From Patescibacteria group bacterium (GTDB lineage Bacteria; Patescibacteriota; Minisyncoccia; JAHIHE01): a stretch of 11,551 nucleotides of DNA. The translations under genes were made by a program, and so were the position numbers. This document shows positions 1 through 7,884 of this stretch, in pieces. The stretch covers positions 1 to 11,551 of the forward strand of contig JAHILZ010000026.1 in NCBI GenBank assembly GCA_018896765.1. Direction: 5' to 3'. Under the pieces are notes generated by a model. That model was not told the origin of the DNA, searched no databases, and saw only the letters and a program-made list of their open reading frames with translations. Each line of letters opens with the position of its first letter. The stretch's first letter is position 1.

Positions 1-40
1 TAATCTCGGCTGACGCGATAGCGTATGTGCCGAAGGATTA
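1..40. repeat. Nested hairpin at 3' end of the aminotransferase gene
   Basis: The first 40 bases fold almost completely. TAATC (1-5) pairs with GATTA (36-40), TCGGC (6-10) with GCCGA (29-33), leaving AG as a bulge, and ACGC (13-16) with GCGT (21-24) around a GATA loop. Read on the minus strand, its first three bases are the TAA stop of the upstream aminotransferase gene. It is not followed by a visible T-tract inside the window, so a terminator role cannot be judged. It could be a REP-like palindromic element or a terminator stem. The pairing is seen directly; the mobile-element reading is inference. Confidence 0.5.
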
Positions 41-1159
41 ATTTATATTTTTAATATTTAAATTAACATCCAAAGGCAAAGACAAAATTCTCTGAGAAGC
101 ATATTCGGCTTCGGGGAAATCGCCTTTTTTGCAACCGTATGTATTTTTGTAATAAGGCTGGAGGTGCAATGCTAAAAAATGAATCCCCGAGCCTATCCCG
201 TTTTTTTTCAAATAATTAATAATTTCCGCGCGCGACATTCTAAGATTATCAATATTCAGCAAAACGATAAATAAATGATGGGCGTGTTTTTCTCCTTTTT
301 TTTCTTCGGAAGAAACAATTTTTATATTTTCCGCGCCTCTGAAAAGGTCGTTATATTTTTTCCATAAAATATCTCTTTTTCGCCAGTTTTTTTCAACGCG
401 CTTGAGCTGGCTTAATCCCAGAGCCGCGCTTACATCATTCATATTATATTTGTATCCGTTATAAAGCACTTCGTAAAAATTATTTCCGTTTTTGCCGTAT
501 CTTTTCCACGCGTCTTTGCTGATTCCGTGCAATCTTTTTATTTTCATTATTTCATGCCATTTTTTATTATCGGTTATCGCCATGCCTCCTTCGATCGCGG
601 TAATATTTTTGGTGGGGTAAAAACTGTAGCAGCTTATATCGGCCCATCGGCCTATTTTGGTATTTTTATATTCGGATTCTATGGCATGAGCGCAATCTCC
701 GATAATGAATAGCCTGTATTTTTTTGCCAGAATTTTTATTTTATCCATTTCACACGGGCGTCCCGCGATATGAACCGGTATAATCGCTTTAGTTTTGGGG
801 CTGATGGCTTTTTCTATTAAATTAGGGTTGATATTAAGCGTATCTCGGTCAATATCGACAAAAATAGGTTTGGCTCCCATATGAGTGATTACATTAGCGG
901 TGGCGGCAAAAGTGAATGGGGTTGTGATAATTTCATCTCCGGGTTTTATGCCGATGGCGTCCAGAGCCAAATGCAAAGCGGCAGTGCAGGAATTCGTCGC
1001 AACGGCATATTTTATATCTTGGTATTCGGCGAATTTTTTTTCAAATTCTTCTGTTTTCGGTCCTAATCCTATCCACCCGGACCTTAAAACCTTGACAATT
1101 TCCTTGATATCATCTTGGGTAATTTCAGGTTTCCCAAAAGTGATAAAATTATTTTTCAT
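38..1159 (-). CDS. DegT/DnrJ/EryC1/StrS-family PLP sugar aminotransferase
   Basis: This is a fold-type I PLP enzyme of 373 residues. The family transfers an amino group, usually from glutamate, to a nucleotide-linked keto-sugar in the cytoplasm. Family landmarks are in order: SGWIGLGP near residue 27, the phosphate-binding ATNSCTAALH (54-63), PVHIAGRP (128-135), the cofactor aspartate in GDCAHA (D155, H158), and the Schiff-base lysine in SFYPTKNIT (K184). It starts at ATG 1159, 131 bp after the membrane-protein gene, so it may be co-transcribed with that operon or have its own promoter; no convincing promoter was seen. The protein stops shortly after LSLPL, where relatives usually continue with a further helix of roughly 15-20 residues, so the C-terminus looks short. 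Its stop codon coincides with a hairpin. The substrate is unknown; a dTDP-4-keto-6-deoxyhexose from the neighbouring RmlA/RmlB is plausible but only inferred. Confidence 0.9.
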   Translation of the reverse strand: MKNNFITFGKPEITQDDIKEIVKVLRSGWIGLGPKTEEFEKKFAEYQDIKYAVATNSCTAALHLALDAIGIKPGDEIITTPFTFAATANVITHMGAKPIFVDIDRDTLNINPNLIEKAISPKTKAIIPVHIAGRPCEMDKIKILAKKYRLFIIGDCAHAIESEYKNTKIGRWADISCYSFYPTKNITAIEGGMAITDNKKWHEIMKIKRLHGISKDAWKRYGKNGNNFYEVLYNGYKYNMNDVSAALGLSQLKRVEKNWRKRDILWKKYNDLFRGAENIKIVSSEEKKGEKHAHHLFIVLLNIDNLRMSRAEIINYLKKNGIGSGIHFLALHLQPYYKNTYGCKKGDFPEAEYASQRILSLPLDVNLNIKNIN

Positions 1160-1290
1160 AGTTTTTGTTAAATATTTTAAATGTTTATTATGGCGCGGTA
1201 ATGTTTTGATGCTCTGTTTGTTTTGATTTAAGCGCTTGCCCGGACTCGACGTTCGGTTGATGCTGGAATTAAGGCGGGTATCGGGGGTTA

Positions 1291-3111
1291 TTATATAGAA
1301 TAAACTTTTATCAATTCGTCTTCATAGATCGGAATATTTTTGCCAAAAATAATTTCAATGTTTTTTCTTAATGGCCGGCAATCATATTTTCGATTGCCTA
1401 TTATTTCGGTTTCATCAAAAACATTAATCAAGTCTTTGTGTATTATTACGTATTTAATATTATTTTTTTTGAATTTTTCAATTATCGCGCCGCTGTTTTG
1501 GGGATTATAGGGTTTTACCATATTTTTATCGACTAGGCAAGTGCTTTGGCTTAAAAAATCGTCTTCTTTGATAAAAGAATAAGAGCTTTCGGAGAACGCG
1601 TAAGGCATAATTTTTCCGCTGACAATTTTTTTCTTATGCATAGTCTGGTAATAATTATAAAACGAAAACCCTAATATCGAGTCAACCGGCAGGTCTAAAA
1701 TCGCATAATTTTCTTTTTCCCGGGAAATTTCATTGTAGAAAGACGGGGCTTTGATTTTTTCTATCGGATATGGAAAAATCATTCTTTCGGCAATGATGGC
1801 TAGCGCGAAAAAAACTAAAAGCGCGTTTTTGCGCGCGTTGTAATTTTTTGAGGAAAAAATATATTTTAAAGAAAAAGCAAAGATTATTGAGGAAAAAAGA
1901 GCGATAAATACGCTTAGCCGAACCGATTCTTTCGCGAAATTGAAAAATGGAATATATTTCAGGATGAAATAATACGGCAGGGGCAATTTTTCAAAATTTA
2001 ATCCGAACATTTTTAAATGAGGGCCGAGCGATAAAATGAAAAAAACAATAAAAAGATACAGCCAGTATTTTGCTTTTTGATCCATTTCTTTTCTGCGCTT
2101 AAGGTAGAAAATAAGCATTGCAATTTCTAAAAAACCTAAATAGGTGGTGGATTCAACCATATAATTGCTGAATGTGTTGTATAATTTTGGATCGATAAAA
2201 GATCCGAATAAATTGCTTAAAGGAGACGGAGTGATATAACTGAAAGGATCAGCGGACCAAATTAATGTTTCGGAAAAATTAGACGGGATAGTTTTGCGCT
2301 CCACGGCAGTTTTGATCATCGGAAAGGCAACCGGCAGTAAAAGCAAAATGCTAAGAATGATAAATAAAAAAAAGCTTTTTAAATAAGTTTTGTTAAAAAT
2401 TTTTTGCTTGCGGAATATGGCAAAAAATATTGAAGAAAAAAATACGAAGATAATGGCGAAAAGCCCGTATTGCCAAGCGCTGATTGTTACTAAGAAAAAA
2501 GCGATAGCCAAAAAAAGCGAGTTTTTGATTTTTGGCTCTTTAAGCAGTTTTAGATAAAACAAGATGAATAATGGTATGGCGCCGGCGGTAAGCAGATTAA
2601 AATGTATTAAGCTCCTCGCTATCATAAAAGGGCTGAATCCGAATATTATTCCGCTTATAAAAGAAATTTTTTTATCTTTAGTCAGGTAATTTGCCAAAAG
2701 GTAAGCGGAATAGGCGGCAAAAACAAAATTAAATAAGACTAAAATATTATAGATCAATATTAAATTATCGGTTGCGAACTGAAGAGGCAAGGACAAGAGC
2801 GAGTTAAAAACATTATCATATCCTCCGGCGCTTACATCGAATCCGTTCGGGTAAAAGATCATATCGCTGTGGGAAAAAGGGCTTGTTCCGATATCAATTA
2901 AATTATGCTTGAAAAACCAAAAATTCCAGATGAAATAAATAGAATCGCTATTGACGGTATATCCATTTTCTATCGAGTTCTTGCCGGTAGACATGCTGTC
3001 GGAAATGTTTAAAATCAGCGGAAAAGTAAAAAAAAGCGCCAGAAAAATATAGGCTAAAATTATTCCCAAGCGATTATTGAATATTTTTTTAAGTATAACG
3101 AGTATGTTCAT
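1291..3111 (-). CDS. Polytopic GT-C-like membrane protein, putative glycosyltransferase
   Basis: This 606-residue integral membrane protein has a hydrophobic first helix (about 14-35) followed by an extracytoplasmic loop with acidic residues (D56 in NSDSIYFIW) and FYPNG (86-90). About ten further hydrophobic segments run to about residue 450, and a soluble C-terminal domain closes the protein. A large first loop with an aspartate is typical of GT-C fold enzymes that use polyprenyl-phosphate sugars. The C-terminal half also has the LDLPVD ... QTMHKKKIVSG pattern seen in large bacterial membrane proteins of this general type. Its ATG overlaps the stop of the SDR gene as TAATG, so the two are translationally coupled. 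With a polyprenol-phosphate-mannose-type synthase at the head of the operon, it could be the enzyme that uses the lipid-linked sugar on the outer face. A YfhO-like or transport role cannot be excluded. The specific reaction is unknown. Confidence 0.75.
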   Translation of the reverse strand: MNILVILKKIFNNRLGIILAYIFLALFFTFPLILNISDSMSTGKNSIENGYTVNSDSIYFIWNFWFFKHNLIDIGTSPFSHSDMIFYPNGFDVSAGGYDNVFNSLLSLPLQFATDNLILIYNILVLFNFVFAAYSAYLLANYLTKDKKISFISGIIFGFSPFMIARSLIHFNLLTAGAIPLFILFYLKLLKEPKIKNSLFLAIAFFLVTISAWQYGLFAIIFVFFSSIFFAIFRKQKIFNKTYLKSFFLFIILSILLLLPVAFPMIKTAVERKTIPSNFSETLIWSADPFSYITPSPLSNLFGSFIDPKLYNTFSNYMVESTTYLGFLEIAMLIFYLKRRKEMDQKAKYWLYLFIVFFILSLGPHLKMFGLNFEKLPLPYYFILKYIPFFNFAKESVRLSVFIALFSSIIFAFSLKYIFSSKNYNARKNALLVFFALAIIAERMIFPYPIEKIKAPSFYNEISREKENYAILDLPVDSILGFSFYNYYQTMHKKKIVSGKIMPYAFSESSYSFIKEDDFLSQSTCLVDKNMVKPYNPQNSGAIIEKFKKNNIKYVIIHKDLINVFDETEIIGNRKYDCRPLRKNIEIIFGKNIPIYEDELIKVYSI

Positions 3112-3992
3112 TATTTTTTTATAATTATGTTTCTCAATCCTTCCTCGATCGTTCGGGGATTAAAATTAAGGTCTTTTCTCGAGAGCGATATATCAGCTGA
3201 TTTTTCGCATAACAGGCGGGGGATTTGGTCGCGAACCATAATATTTATTTTTAAAATATAAAATAAAAAAGCCAAAAACTTTAACAAGCTTAATGGCAGA
3301 AATATTTTTATCCGTTTTACGCCTAAAACTTCGGATATTTTGTCAATCATTTTGTTGCAGGTAAACGTTTCGGGACCGGCAATTGTGTATGTTTTTTTCA
3401 GGCTGGCGTTATTTTTTAACGCCGCCAGAATGCTTTGTATTAAATCGTCCGCGTATACGGGGCTTAATAAATATTGGCCGTTGCCGACAATAGGAACAAA
3501 TTGGCTTTTTTGGATGATATTTATCAGTTTGGAGATCGCTTCTTTTTTATCGGCTCCATATACTTCCGAAGGCCTTAGAATCGTCCAATCAAGCTCGGAT
3601 TCTTTAAGGAATTTTTCCGCCAGAAGTTTTGATTCGGCGTAGGATCCGCCTTTCCGGCAAGCGGCGCGCGAGCTGATATGGATAAATCTTTTTATATTAT
3701 TATTTCGGCACGCTTTTATCAGGTTTTTTGTTCCTTCGGTGTTTATTTTGTAATATAATTCGGAAATATTGGTATGCGTAATTCCCGCAAGGTGAATAGC
3801 GACATCAATGCCGCGAGTGGCTTTATTTAAACTCTCGATGTTTTGCAAATCGCCGATCGCGCGTTCAATTTTCTCGGAAAAGATCAAAGGTTTTTTTCTC
3901 GCCAATATTCGTAAATTATGATCGGATTTTTCTAAGCCGGCTATTAATTTTCTGCCAATGGCGCCCGTGGCGCCGGTAATTAAAATACGCAT
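3111..3992 (-). CDS. NAD(P)-dependent epimerase/dehydratase, extended or atypical SDR
   Basis: This 293-residue Rossmann-fold protein has the dinucleotide motif TGATGAIG at residues 6-13, HLAG (67-70), the serine region HISSRA (105-110) and the catalytic pair in YAESK (Y118, K122), followed by LRPSEVYG (139-146). The order matches SDR sugar epimerases/dehydratases. A hydrophobic stretch at about 229-249 (IKIFLPLSLLKFLAFLFYIL) is unusual for a soluble sugar epimerase and resembles the membrane-touching helices of NDUFA9-like atypical SDRs. It begins immediately after the stop of the upstream GT2 gene with no gap, and its stop overlaps the next ATG, so it sits in the middle of the operon. It probably modifies a nucleotide sugar or a lipid-linked sugar; the substrate is not determinable from the sequence. 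Confidence 0.85.
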   Translation of the reverse strand: MRILITGATGAIGRKLIAGLEKSDHNLRILARKKPLIFSEKIERAIGDLQNIESLNKATRGIDVAIHLAGITHTNISELYYKINTEGTKNLIKACRNNNIKRFIHISSRAACRKGGSYAESKLLAEKFLKESELDWTILRPSEVYGADKKEAISKLINIIQKSQFVPIVGNGQYLLSPVYADDLIQSILAALKNNASLKKTYTIAGPETFTCNKMIDKISEVLGVKRIKIFLPLSLLKFLAFLFYILKINIMVRDQIPRLLCEKSADISLSRKDLNFNPRTIEEGLRNIIIKK

Positions 3993-4733
3993 TTATTTTT
4001 TCTTATGTTTAAATTCTTTTATTCTAAAAATAATCAGATTTTTTATAAATTCAAAGATAGCTGATGGCTTGACAAATGATCTTCTGCATCTGAGTCCCAG
4101 AAAAAAAGTTGGAATTTCGCCTATTTTTAGGCGCAATCGGCGCGCCAGAATCATAATCTCGGCGTCAATGAACCAGTCATCCGAAATAAGATCAAGCTTT
4201 TTATACGCTTCCCTTGAAAAAATTTTTGGTTTGGAGTTAATATCTTGCGATTTTAAACCGGGAAATAGTATTTTAAAAAATAAATTATAGACAGTGGAAA
4301 TAATTTTTCTCCACGGATCGTCGCCGCGTTTGATCCTATAGGTTTTCACCAAATCCAATTTTTCTTCTTTGATTTTGCCATAAACTTTTATCAAGTCTTC
4401 GGCGGGCATTTGATCGTCGCCGTCTATCACGGCGATATAATTTCCGGCAGCCAGCCTGAGGCCGCTTTTCATATCCCAGCCCATCATCCCCTTTTTTTCT
4501 ATGGCGGAAAACTTAATTTTGGGGTTATGGCAGGCGATTTCAGCGACGATTTTAGGCGTTTCATCGTTTGAATTTTTGAGATAATTTCCAACCAAAATCA
4601 GTTCATACTCGGAAATATTGTTTTTTTGCATCAGTAGAATAACTTTATCTATAAATTTTTTGATTGGCTTGCCGGATCTATAGCATAAAATTACTATCGA
4701 AAGGTCGGGTTTTTTTTCTGAACCAGTTTGCAT
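3993..4733 (-). CDS. Family 2 glycosyltransferase
   Basis: This 246-residue GT-A enzyme begins its fold with LSIVILCYRSG (11-21), carries the metal and nucleotide-sugar binding DXD-type motif in VIDGDDQMP (D104-G-D106-D107), and contains QDINSKPKIF at about residues 164-173. The last motif resembles one seen in polyprenyl-phosphate glycosyltransferases and related GT2 enzymes. No transmembrane domain is evident, but the tail is very basic (FKHKKK), which could favour association with the membrane surface. It starts 5 bp after the small methyltransferase gene and directly abuts the SDR gene. It probably transfers one sugar during assembly of the surface glycan; donor and acceptor are unknown. 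Confidence 0.88.
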   Translation of the reverse strand: MQTGSEKKPDLSIVILCYRSGKPIKKFIDKVILLMQKNNISEYELILVGNYLKNSNDETPKIVAEIACHNPKIKFSAIEKKGMMGWDMKSGLRLAAGNYIAVIDGDDQMPAEDLIKVYGKIKEEKLDLVKTYRIKRGDDPWRKIISTVYNLFFKILFPGLKSQDINSKPKIFSREAYKKLDLISDDWFIDAEIMILARRLRLKIGEIPTFFLGLRCRRSFVKPSAIFEFIKNLIIFRIKEFKHKKK

Positions 4734-4738
4734 ATTTT

Positions 4739-5275
4739 TTATAGGGGCGTGTATTTGGTAATTTGAGCCATTTTTAGAAATACGTATTTTCTTTTTTCCG
4801 GATAATAATATTTTTCGATAAGGGCGTTTATATCTTTATATTTGGAAATATGGTCGTCGTGCGCGTTGCTTTGGCCGGCGAGACGCATGGCTACGCGCGA
4901 AGCCAAATTTTCGGTCGGTAGGAAAACCAGAAGCATGGCGCGGGGATTCATTTTTATGAAATTTTTAAGCAGATTTTCTATTTCTTCAAGCTGTAAATGT
5001 TCCAGCACCCCGGATAAAACTATTTTTTCGGGAGTCAATACTTTATAATCGGCAACATCGGTTAATTCAGGCAGTATATCATAGCCAATCACATTTGAGT
5101 TCGGTAATTTTTTTTTCAAGTGTCCCACTCCGCAGCCGTAATCCAGAATTACGCCTTTTTCTTCTTTTAAATTGCCAAATTCGATTAAGGTTTCAAGTAT
5201 TTTACTGAAATAGATCTTTGAAAAACCTTGATAGTAATCTTTTCGATAATCGATTGTATTCGAATTTTTGCCCAT
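4739..5275 (-). CDS. Small class I SAM-dependent methyltransferase
   Basis: This is a 178-residue Rossmann-like methyltransferase. SAM-binding motif I is LDYGCGVG (44-51), followed by the acidic ribose-contacting residue at the end of beta-2 (D66 in IGYDILPE) and a post-I region with SGVLEHL (about 88-94). The DDHISKY segment near residue 139 is probably part of the substrate pocket. It is short for the family, lacking an extensive C-terminal domain, but shows no break. It lies 6 bp after one methyltransferase gene and 5 bp before a GT2 gene. By context it may methylate a sugar or a glycan terminus; MetW-like or ubiE-like roles are less supported. Confidence 0.82.
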   Translation of the reverse strand: MGKNSNTIDYRKDYYQGFSKIYFSKILETLIEFGNLKEEKGVILDYGCGVGHLKKKLPNSNVIGYDILPELTDVADYKVLTPEKIVLSGVLEHLQLEEIENLLKNFIKMNPRAMLLVFLPTENLASRVAMRLAGQSNAHDDHISKYKDINALIEKYYYPEKRKYVFLKMAQITKYTPL

Positions 5276-5281
5276 ATAGTG

Positions 5282-5896
5282 TTATTGTTTTTTTTCTAAA
5301 AACATGCCGAAATAAACACAGGCGCCGTTTTTAAATTCCGATTCTTTTAGGATTTTTAAATGCGGTTTGATGATTTTTTTGTAATTTTTTGGCGTTCGAA
5401 TGAATTCTCCTTTGTCGAATTTTTGCGTAAAGCGCGCCAAAGCGCTTTCTAAGCGCGGGATTTTTGCGTCTTCCATGATCAATATTTGGCCGTTTGGCTT
5501 TAAAACTCTTTTCGCTTCTCTAATGACTTTATTGGAATCTTCGTCGTTTAAATGATGCAGGACGGCCATAATTAATACGCGGTCAAAATGTTCATTGGGA
5601 AATTTTAGATCTGTCGCGTCCATAACTTGGAAACTCCCTTTGTTATTTTTTTTCGCGTATTCGATATAATCAGGCAAGATATCTATTCCAAAGTAATTTT
5701 CTTTTTCAAAAAGACGGGCGAAAGCGCCGGTTCCGCACCCGATATCGAGAATTTTTTTATCTTCGCTGTCTTTGCCGATAGTTTCCTTAATTAGCATTTT
5801 TTGTTTGCGAAAGTTTAATTCAAAAATTTGCCTAAGAAAGGAAAAAATCACCGGTTTTTGCGCTAAATAGTTTCTTGTTTTATATAGAAAATTCAT
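5282..5896 (-). CDS. Class I SAM-dependent methyltransferase (type 11-like)
   Basis: The protein is 204 residues from the ATG at 5896. This start was chosen over an in-frame ATG at 5920 because it forms a four-base ATGA overlap with the stop of the upstream GT2 gene, the usual sign of translational coupling. SAM motif I is LDIGCGTG (50-57), followed by GIDILPDYIEYAK (acidic D72), motif MDATDL (92-97), the LHHL post-motif (113-116) and VLKPNGQILI (131-140). This layout is that of type 11 methyltransferases. The N-terminal 30 residues are basic and aromatic. In this operon it may act on a sugar or lipid-linked glycan intermediate, possibly in sequence with the adjacent second methyltransferase; the substrate is inferred only from neighbours. 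Confidence 0.85.
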   Translation of the reverse strand: MNFLYKTRNYLAQKPVIFSFLRQIFELNFRKQKMLIKETIGKDSEDKKILDIGCGTGAFARLFEKENYFGIDILPDYIEYAKKNNKGSFQVMDATDLKFPNEHFDRVLIMAVLHHLNDEDSNKVIREAKRVLKPNGQILIMEDAKIPRLESALARFTQKFDKGEFIRTPKNYKKIIKPHLKILKESEFKNGACVYFGMFLEKKQ

Positions 5897-6609
5897 TTTA
5901 TTAGTCTTAATTTCCAGCAAAACAATGCCGCTTCTAAAATTATTCTTTTTCTCATTTTCGAGGCGCCATGTTTTCGATCCGTAAAAGTTATGGGAATTTC
6001 TTTGATTTTGAAATTATTTTTATAAGCATTGAATTTCATTTCAATTTGAAATCCGTAGCCGTTGGAACGAATTTCATCTAAATTTATTTTTTGCAAGGAT
6101 TCGCGCTTCCAGCCGACAAATCCCGCGGTGGGGTCGGACAAGGGAAGTCCCGCGATTATTTGAGTATAAACGCTTCCGCCGCGGCTGATCAAGCGGCGTA
6201 TAAGCGACCAGTTTTCAACCTTGCCGCCTTTGATATATCGCGAACCGATTACTATATCATAATTACCGAGATTTTCAATTATTTGAGGAAGATATTTCGG
6301 GTTGTGCGAAAAATCGGCGTCCATTTGGATTATATAATCCGCGCCATCGGCGAATGCCGCTTTAAATCCTTCAATGTATGATTGGGAAAAGCTTCTGATT
6401 TTTCCTTTGCGGCTGATAAATTTAACGCGGCTGTCTGCCCGAACAAGCGAGTTTGCGATTTTCTCGGTGCCATCTTGGGAGTCGTCGTCCACGAATATAA
6501 TTTTAACGGCGGGCAGGCATTGAAAAATTTCTCGGCTTATCGAAGCAATGTTTTCCGTTTCATTATAAGTGGGAATGACGATTGTGATATTTTTGGAGTC
6601 ATTTGCCAT
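5893..6609 (-). CDS. Polyprenol-phosphate mannosyltransferase-like GT2 (DPM1-type)
   Basis: This 238-residue GT2 enzyme matches dolichol/polyprenol-phosphate mannose synthases closely: VIPTYNE (11-17), VDDDSQDGT (40-48), QMDADFSHNP with the metal-binding D97-A-D99, GSRYIKGGKVENW (122-134), DPTAGF (159-164), GYGFQIEM (184-191) and RKHGASKM (212-219). The family transfers mannose or glucose from a nucleotide sugar to a polyprenyl phosphate on the cytoplasmic face. There is no C-terminal membrane domain, as in short DPM1-type enzymes. The start at 6609 (MANDSKN) is preferred over an ATG at 6645, which would add a cysteine-rich 12-residue extension unlike the family. It is the first gene of the leftward operon and likely supplies lipid-linked sugar to the GT-C-like protein encoded downstream. 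Confidence 0.9.
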   Translation of the reverse strand: MANDSKNITIVIPTYNETENIASISREIFQCLPAVKIIFVDDDSQDGTEKIANSLVRADSRVKFISRKGKIRSFSQSYIEGFKAAFADGADYIIQMDADFSHNPKYLPQIIENLGNYDIVIGSRYIKGGKVENWSLIRRLISRGGSVYTQIIAGLPLSDPTAGFVGWKRESLQKINLDEIRSNGYGFQIEMKFNAYKNNFKIKEIPITFTDRKHGASKMRKRIILEAALFCWKLRLIK

Positions 6610-6628
6610 ATTAAATGTTAAATTGAAA

Positions 6629-6677
6629 TGACAAAAACAAAACAATCAGCTCTTGCTTTTAAAAGCCGTTTTTGTCA
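6629..6677. repeat. Inverted repeat in the leader of the leftward operon
   Basis: TGACAAAAAC (6629-6638) and GTTTTTGTCA (6668-6677) are perfect 10-bp reverse complements separated by 29 bases. Between them lies a 12-bp perfect palindrome, GCTTTTAAAAGC (6655-6666). Transcripts starting from the proposed minus-strand promoter would carry all or most of this structure 20 bases ahead of the first gene, so it could be a leader hairpin or an operator. Function is inferred only. Confidence 0.4.
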
Positions 6678-6705
6678 ATATAATAATATTCTTATTCTAG
6701 CACAA
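6677..6705 (-). promoter_or_regulatory. Possible promoter for the leftward glycan operon
   Basis: On the minus strand an extended -10, TGC followed by TAGAAT (6702-6694), could start transcription near 6687. Alternatively TTGTGC (6705-6700), 17 bases, then TATATT (6682-6677) reads as a weak -35/-10 pair. The two overlap, so only the region is called. It sits 70-95 bp before the start of the first operon gene. Confidence 0.35.
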
Positions 6706-6781
6706 AATCTTAATTTGAAAAGGGGTATGAAGTTTATAAAGCTAAAATGCTATTTTGTTAAAATGTTTAAATGATTTCTGT

Positions 6782-6810
6782 TTGATTTGTTAAAAGAATC
6801 ATGGTATGAT
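6782..6810 (+). promoter_or_regulatory. Promoter for rmlB
   Basis: TTGATT (6782-6787), a 17-base spacer and TATGAT (6805-6810) form a sigma-70-like promoter. A TG one base ahead of the hexamer gives an extended -10. Transcription would start near 6817, about 33 bases before the ATG at 6850. This placement also argues against the in-frame upstream TTG at 6787 as the rmlB start. Confidence 0.6.
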
Positions 6811-6849
6811 ATATCAAGATTTGGAATAATTAAAATAAACAATATTGTT

Positions 6850-7884
6850 ATGCGCTTATTCGTCACCGGCGGAGCTGGATTTATCGGCTCCAATTTCATT
6901 CGCTATTGGCTTGAAAATCATTCAAGCGATTGCATTCTTAATTTTGATATTTTAACTTACGCGGGCAATCTCGCCAGCTTGGCTGATGTCGCGGAAAAAT
7001 ATAAAAATAATTATCAATTTGTTAAAGGCAATATAGCGGATCAGTCCTCTGTAAATAAAACAATAAAGGATTTTCGACCCGATATAATTGTTAATTTCGC
7101 GGCCGAATCGCATAATAGCTATGCCATTTTAAATCCGACCGTATTTTTTAAAACTAATTTGATGGGCGCTCAAACTTTGTTGGAAGCGGCGAGGATTAAT
7201 AAAGTTCCCAGATTCCATCATATTTCCACTTGCGAAGTTTATGGAGATTTGCCGCTCGATAGCGCGGAAAAATTTACTGAAAAATCGCCATATCGTCCGC
7301 GAACGCCTTATAACGCTTCAAAAGCGGCTTCGGATCACGCGGTGCGCGCTTATTTTGAGACTTTTAAATTGCCGGCGACAATCTCCAATTGTTCCAATAA
7401 TTACGGCCCTTATCAGTTTCCGGAGAAAATAATTCCGTTATTCGCGACAAATTTGCTTGATAAAAAACCAATTCCGCTTTATAAAAACAGCCAAAATAAA
7501 AGGGAATGGCTTCATGTGTTAGATCATTGCAAAGCGATAGATTTTGTTATCAATAAAGGCAAAATCGGCGAAACCTATAATGTCGGAAGCGGTATTGAAA
7601 AAAGCATCGAGGATATAGCGGATATTATTTTAAAAAATTTGGGCGCGCCGTCTCGGATGAAAACTTATATCGAGGATCGGCCGGGGCATGATCGGCGGTA
7701 CCTTCTTGATTCTTCAAAAATTGCCAAAGAACTCGGCTGGAGGCCGGAGATTTCTTTCGAAACAGGAATTAAGCAAACTATTGATTGGTATAAAAATAAT
7801 CCCGAATGGTGGCGGGATTTAAAAGGAAGAAGTCCGGTAATAGAAAATAATTGGGGAAAAAATGGAGAAAAGCAGTACTCTTAA
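6850..7884 (+). CDS. rmlB: dTDP-glucose 4,6-dehydratase (RmlB-like) with altered active site
   Basis: This 344-residue extended SDR would convert dTDP-glucose to dTDP-4-keto-6-deoxyglucose. Landmarks are TGGAGFIGSNF (6-16), LTYAGNLASL (35-44), NFAAESH (82-88), YNASK (Y154, K158), NCSNNYGPYQFPEKIIPL and the late RPGHDRRY, all typical of RmlB. The start at 6850 puts the GGxGxxG motif at residue 7, as in the family. Two deviations stand out. The usual HISTDEVYG is HISTCEVYG, so the general-acid aspartate (Asp135 in the E. coli enzyme) is Cys128. The usual HVDRS after AAES is HNSYA. The rest is so conserved that a related 4,6-dehydratase function is still likely, but turnover or substrate may differ. 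The TAA stop is the first three bases of the MITE-like element that follows. Confidence 0.9.
   Translation: MRLFVTGGAGFIGSNFIRYWLENHSSDCILNFDILTYAGNLASLADVAEKYKNNYQFVKGNIADQSSVNKTIKDFRPDIIVNFAAESHNSYAILNPTVFFKTNLMGAQTLLEAARINKVPRFHHISTCEVYGDLPLDSAEKFTEKSPYRPRTPYNASKAASDHAVRAYFETFKLPATISNCSNNYGPYQFPEKIIPLFATNLLDKKPIPLYKNSQNKREWLHVLDHCKAIDFVINKGKIGETYNVGSGIEKSIEDIADIILKNLGAPSRMKTYIEDRPGHDRRYLLDSSKIAKELGWRPEISFETGIKQTIDWYKNNPEWWRDLKGRSPVIENNWGKNGEKQYS

Noticed and set aside
1160..1290. GC-richer spacer with a GTCGAGTCCGGG stretch resembling a tRNA T-arm
   Set aside because: No acceptor, D or anticodon arm can be formed around it; no tRNA and no clear promoter or terminator was found in this 131-bp gap.
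5893..5896. Possible UGA-as-glycine genetic code, as in some CPR lineages
   Set aside because: TGA ends the DPM1-like gene exactly in an ATGA overlap with the next start, so UGA is a stop here.
6610..6645. Upstream ATG for the DPM1-like enzyme
   Set aside because: It adds a cysteine-rich extension not seen in the family and overlaps the leader inverted repeat; the ATG at 6609 fits better.
6787..6849. In-frame TTG start for rmlB 21 codons upstream
   Set aside because: It falls inside the promoter (TTGATT-17-TATGAT), and the family's GGxGxxG motif sits correctly from the ATG at 6850.
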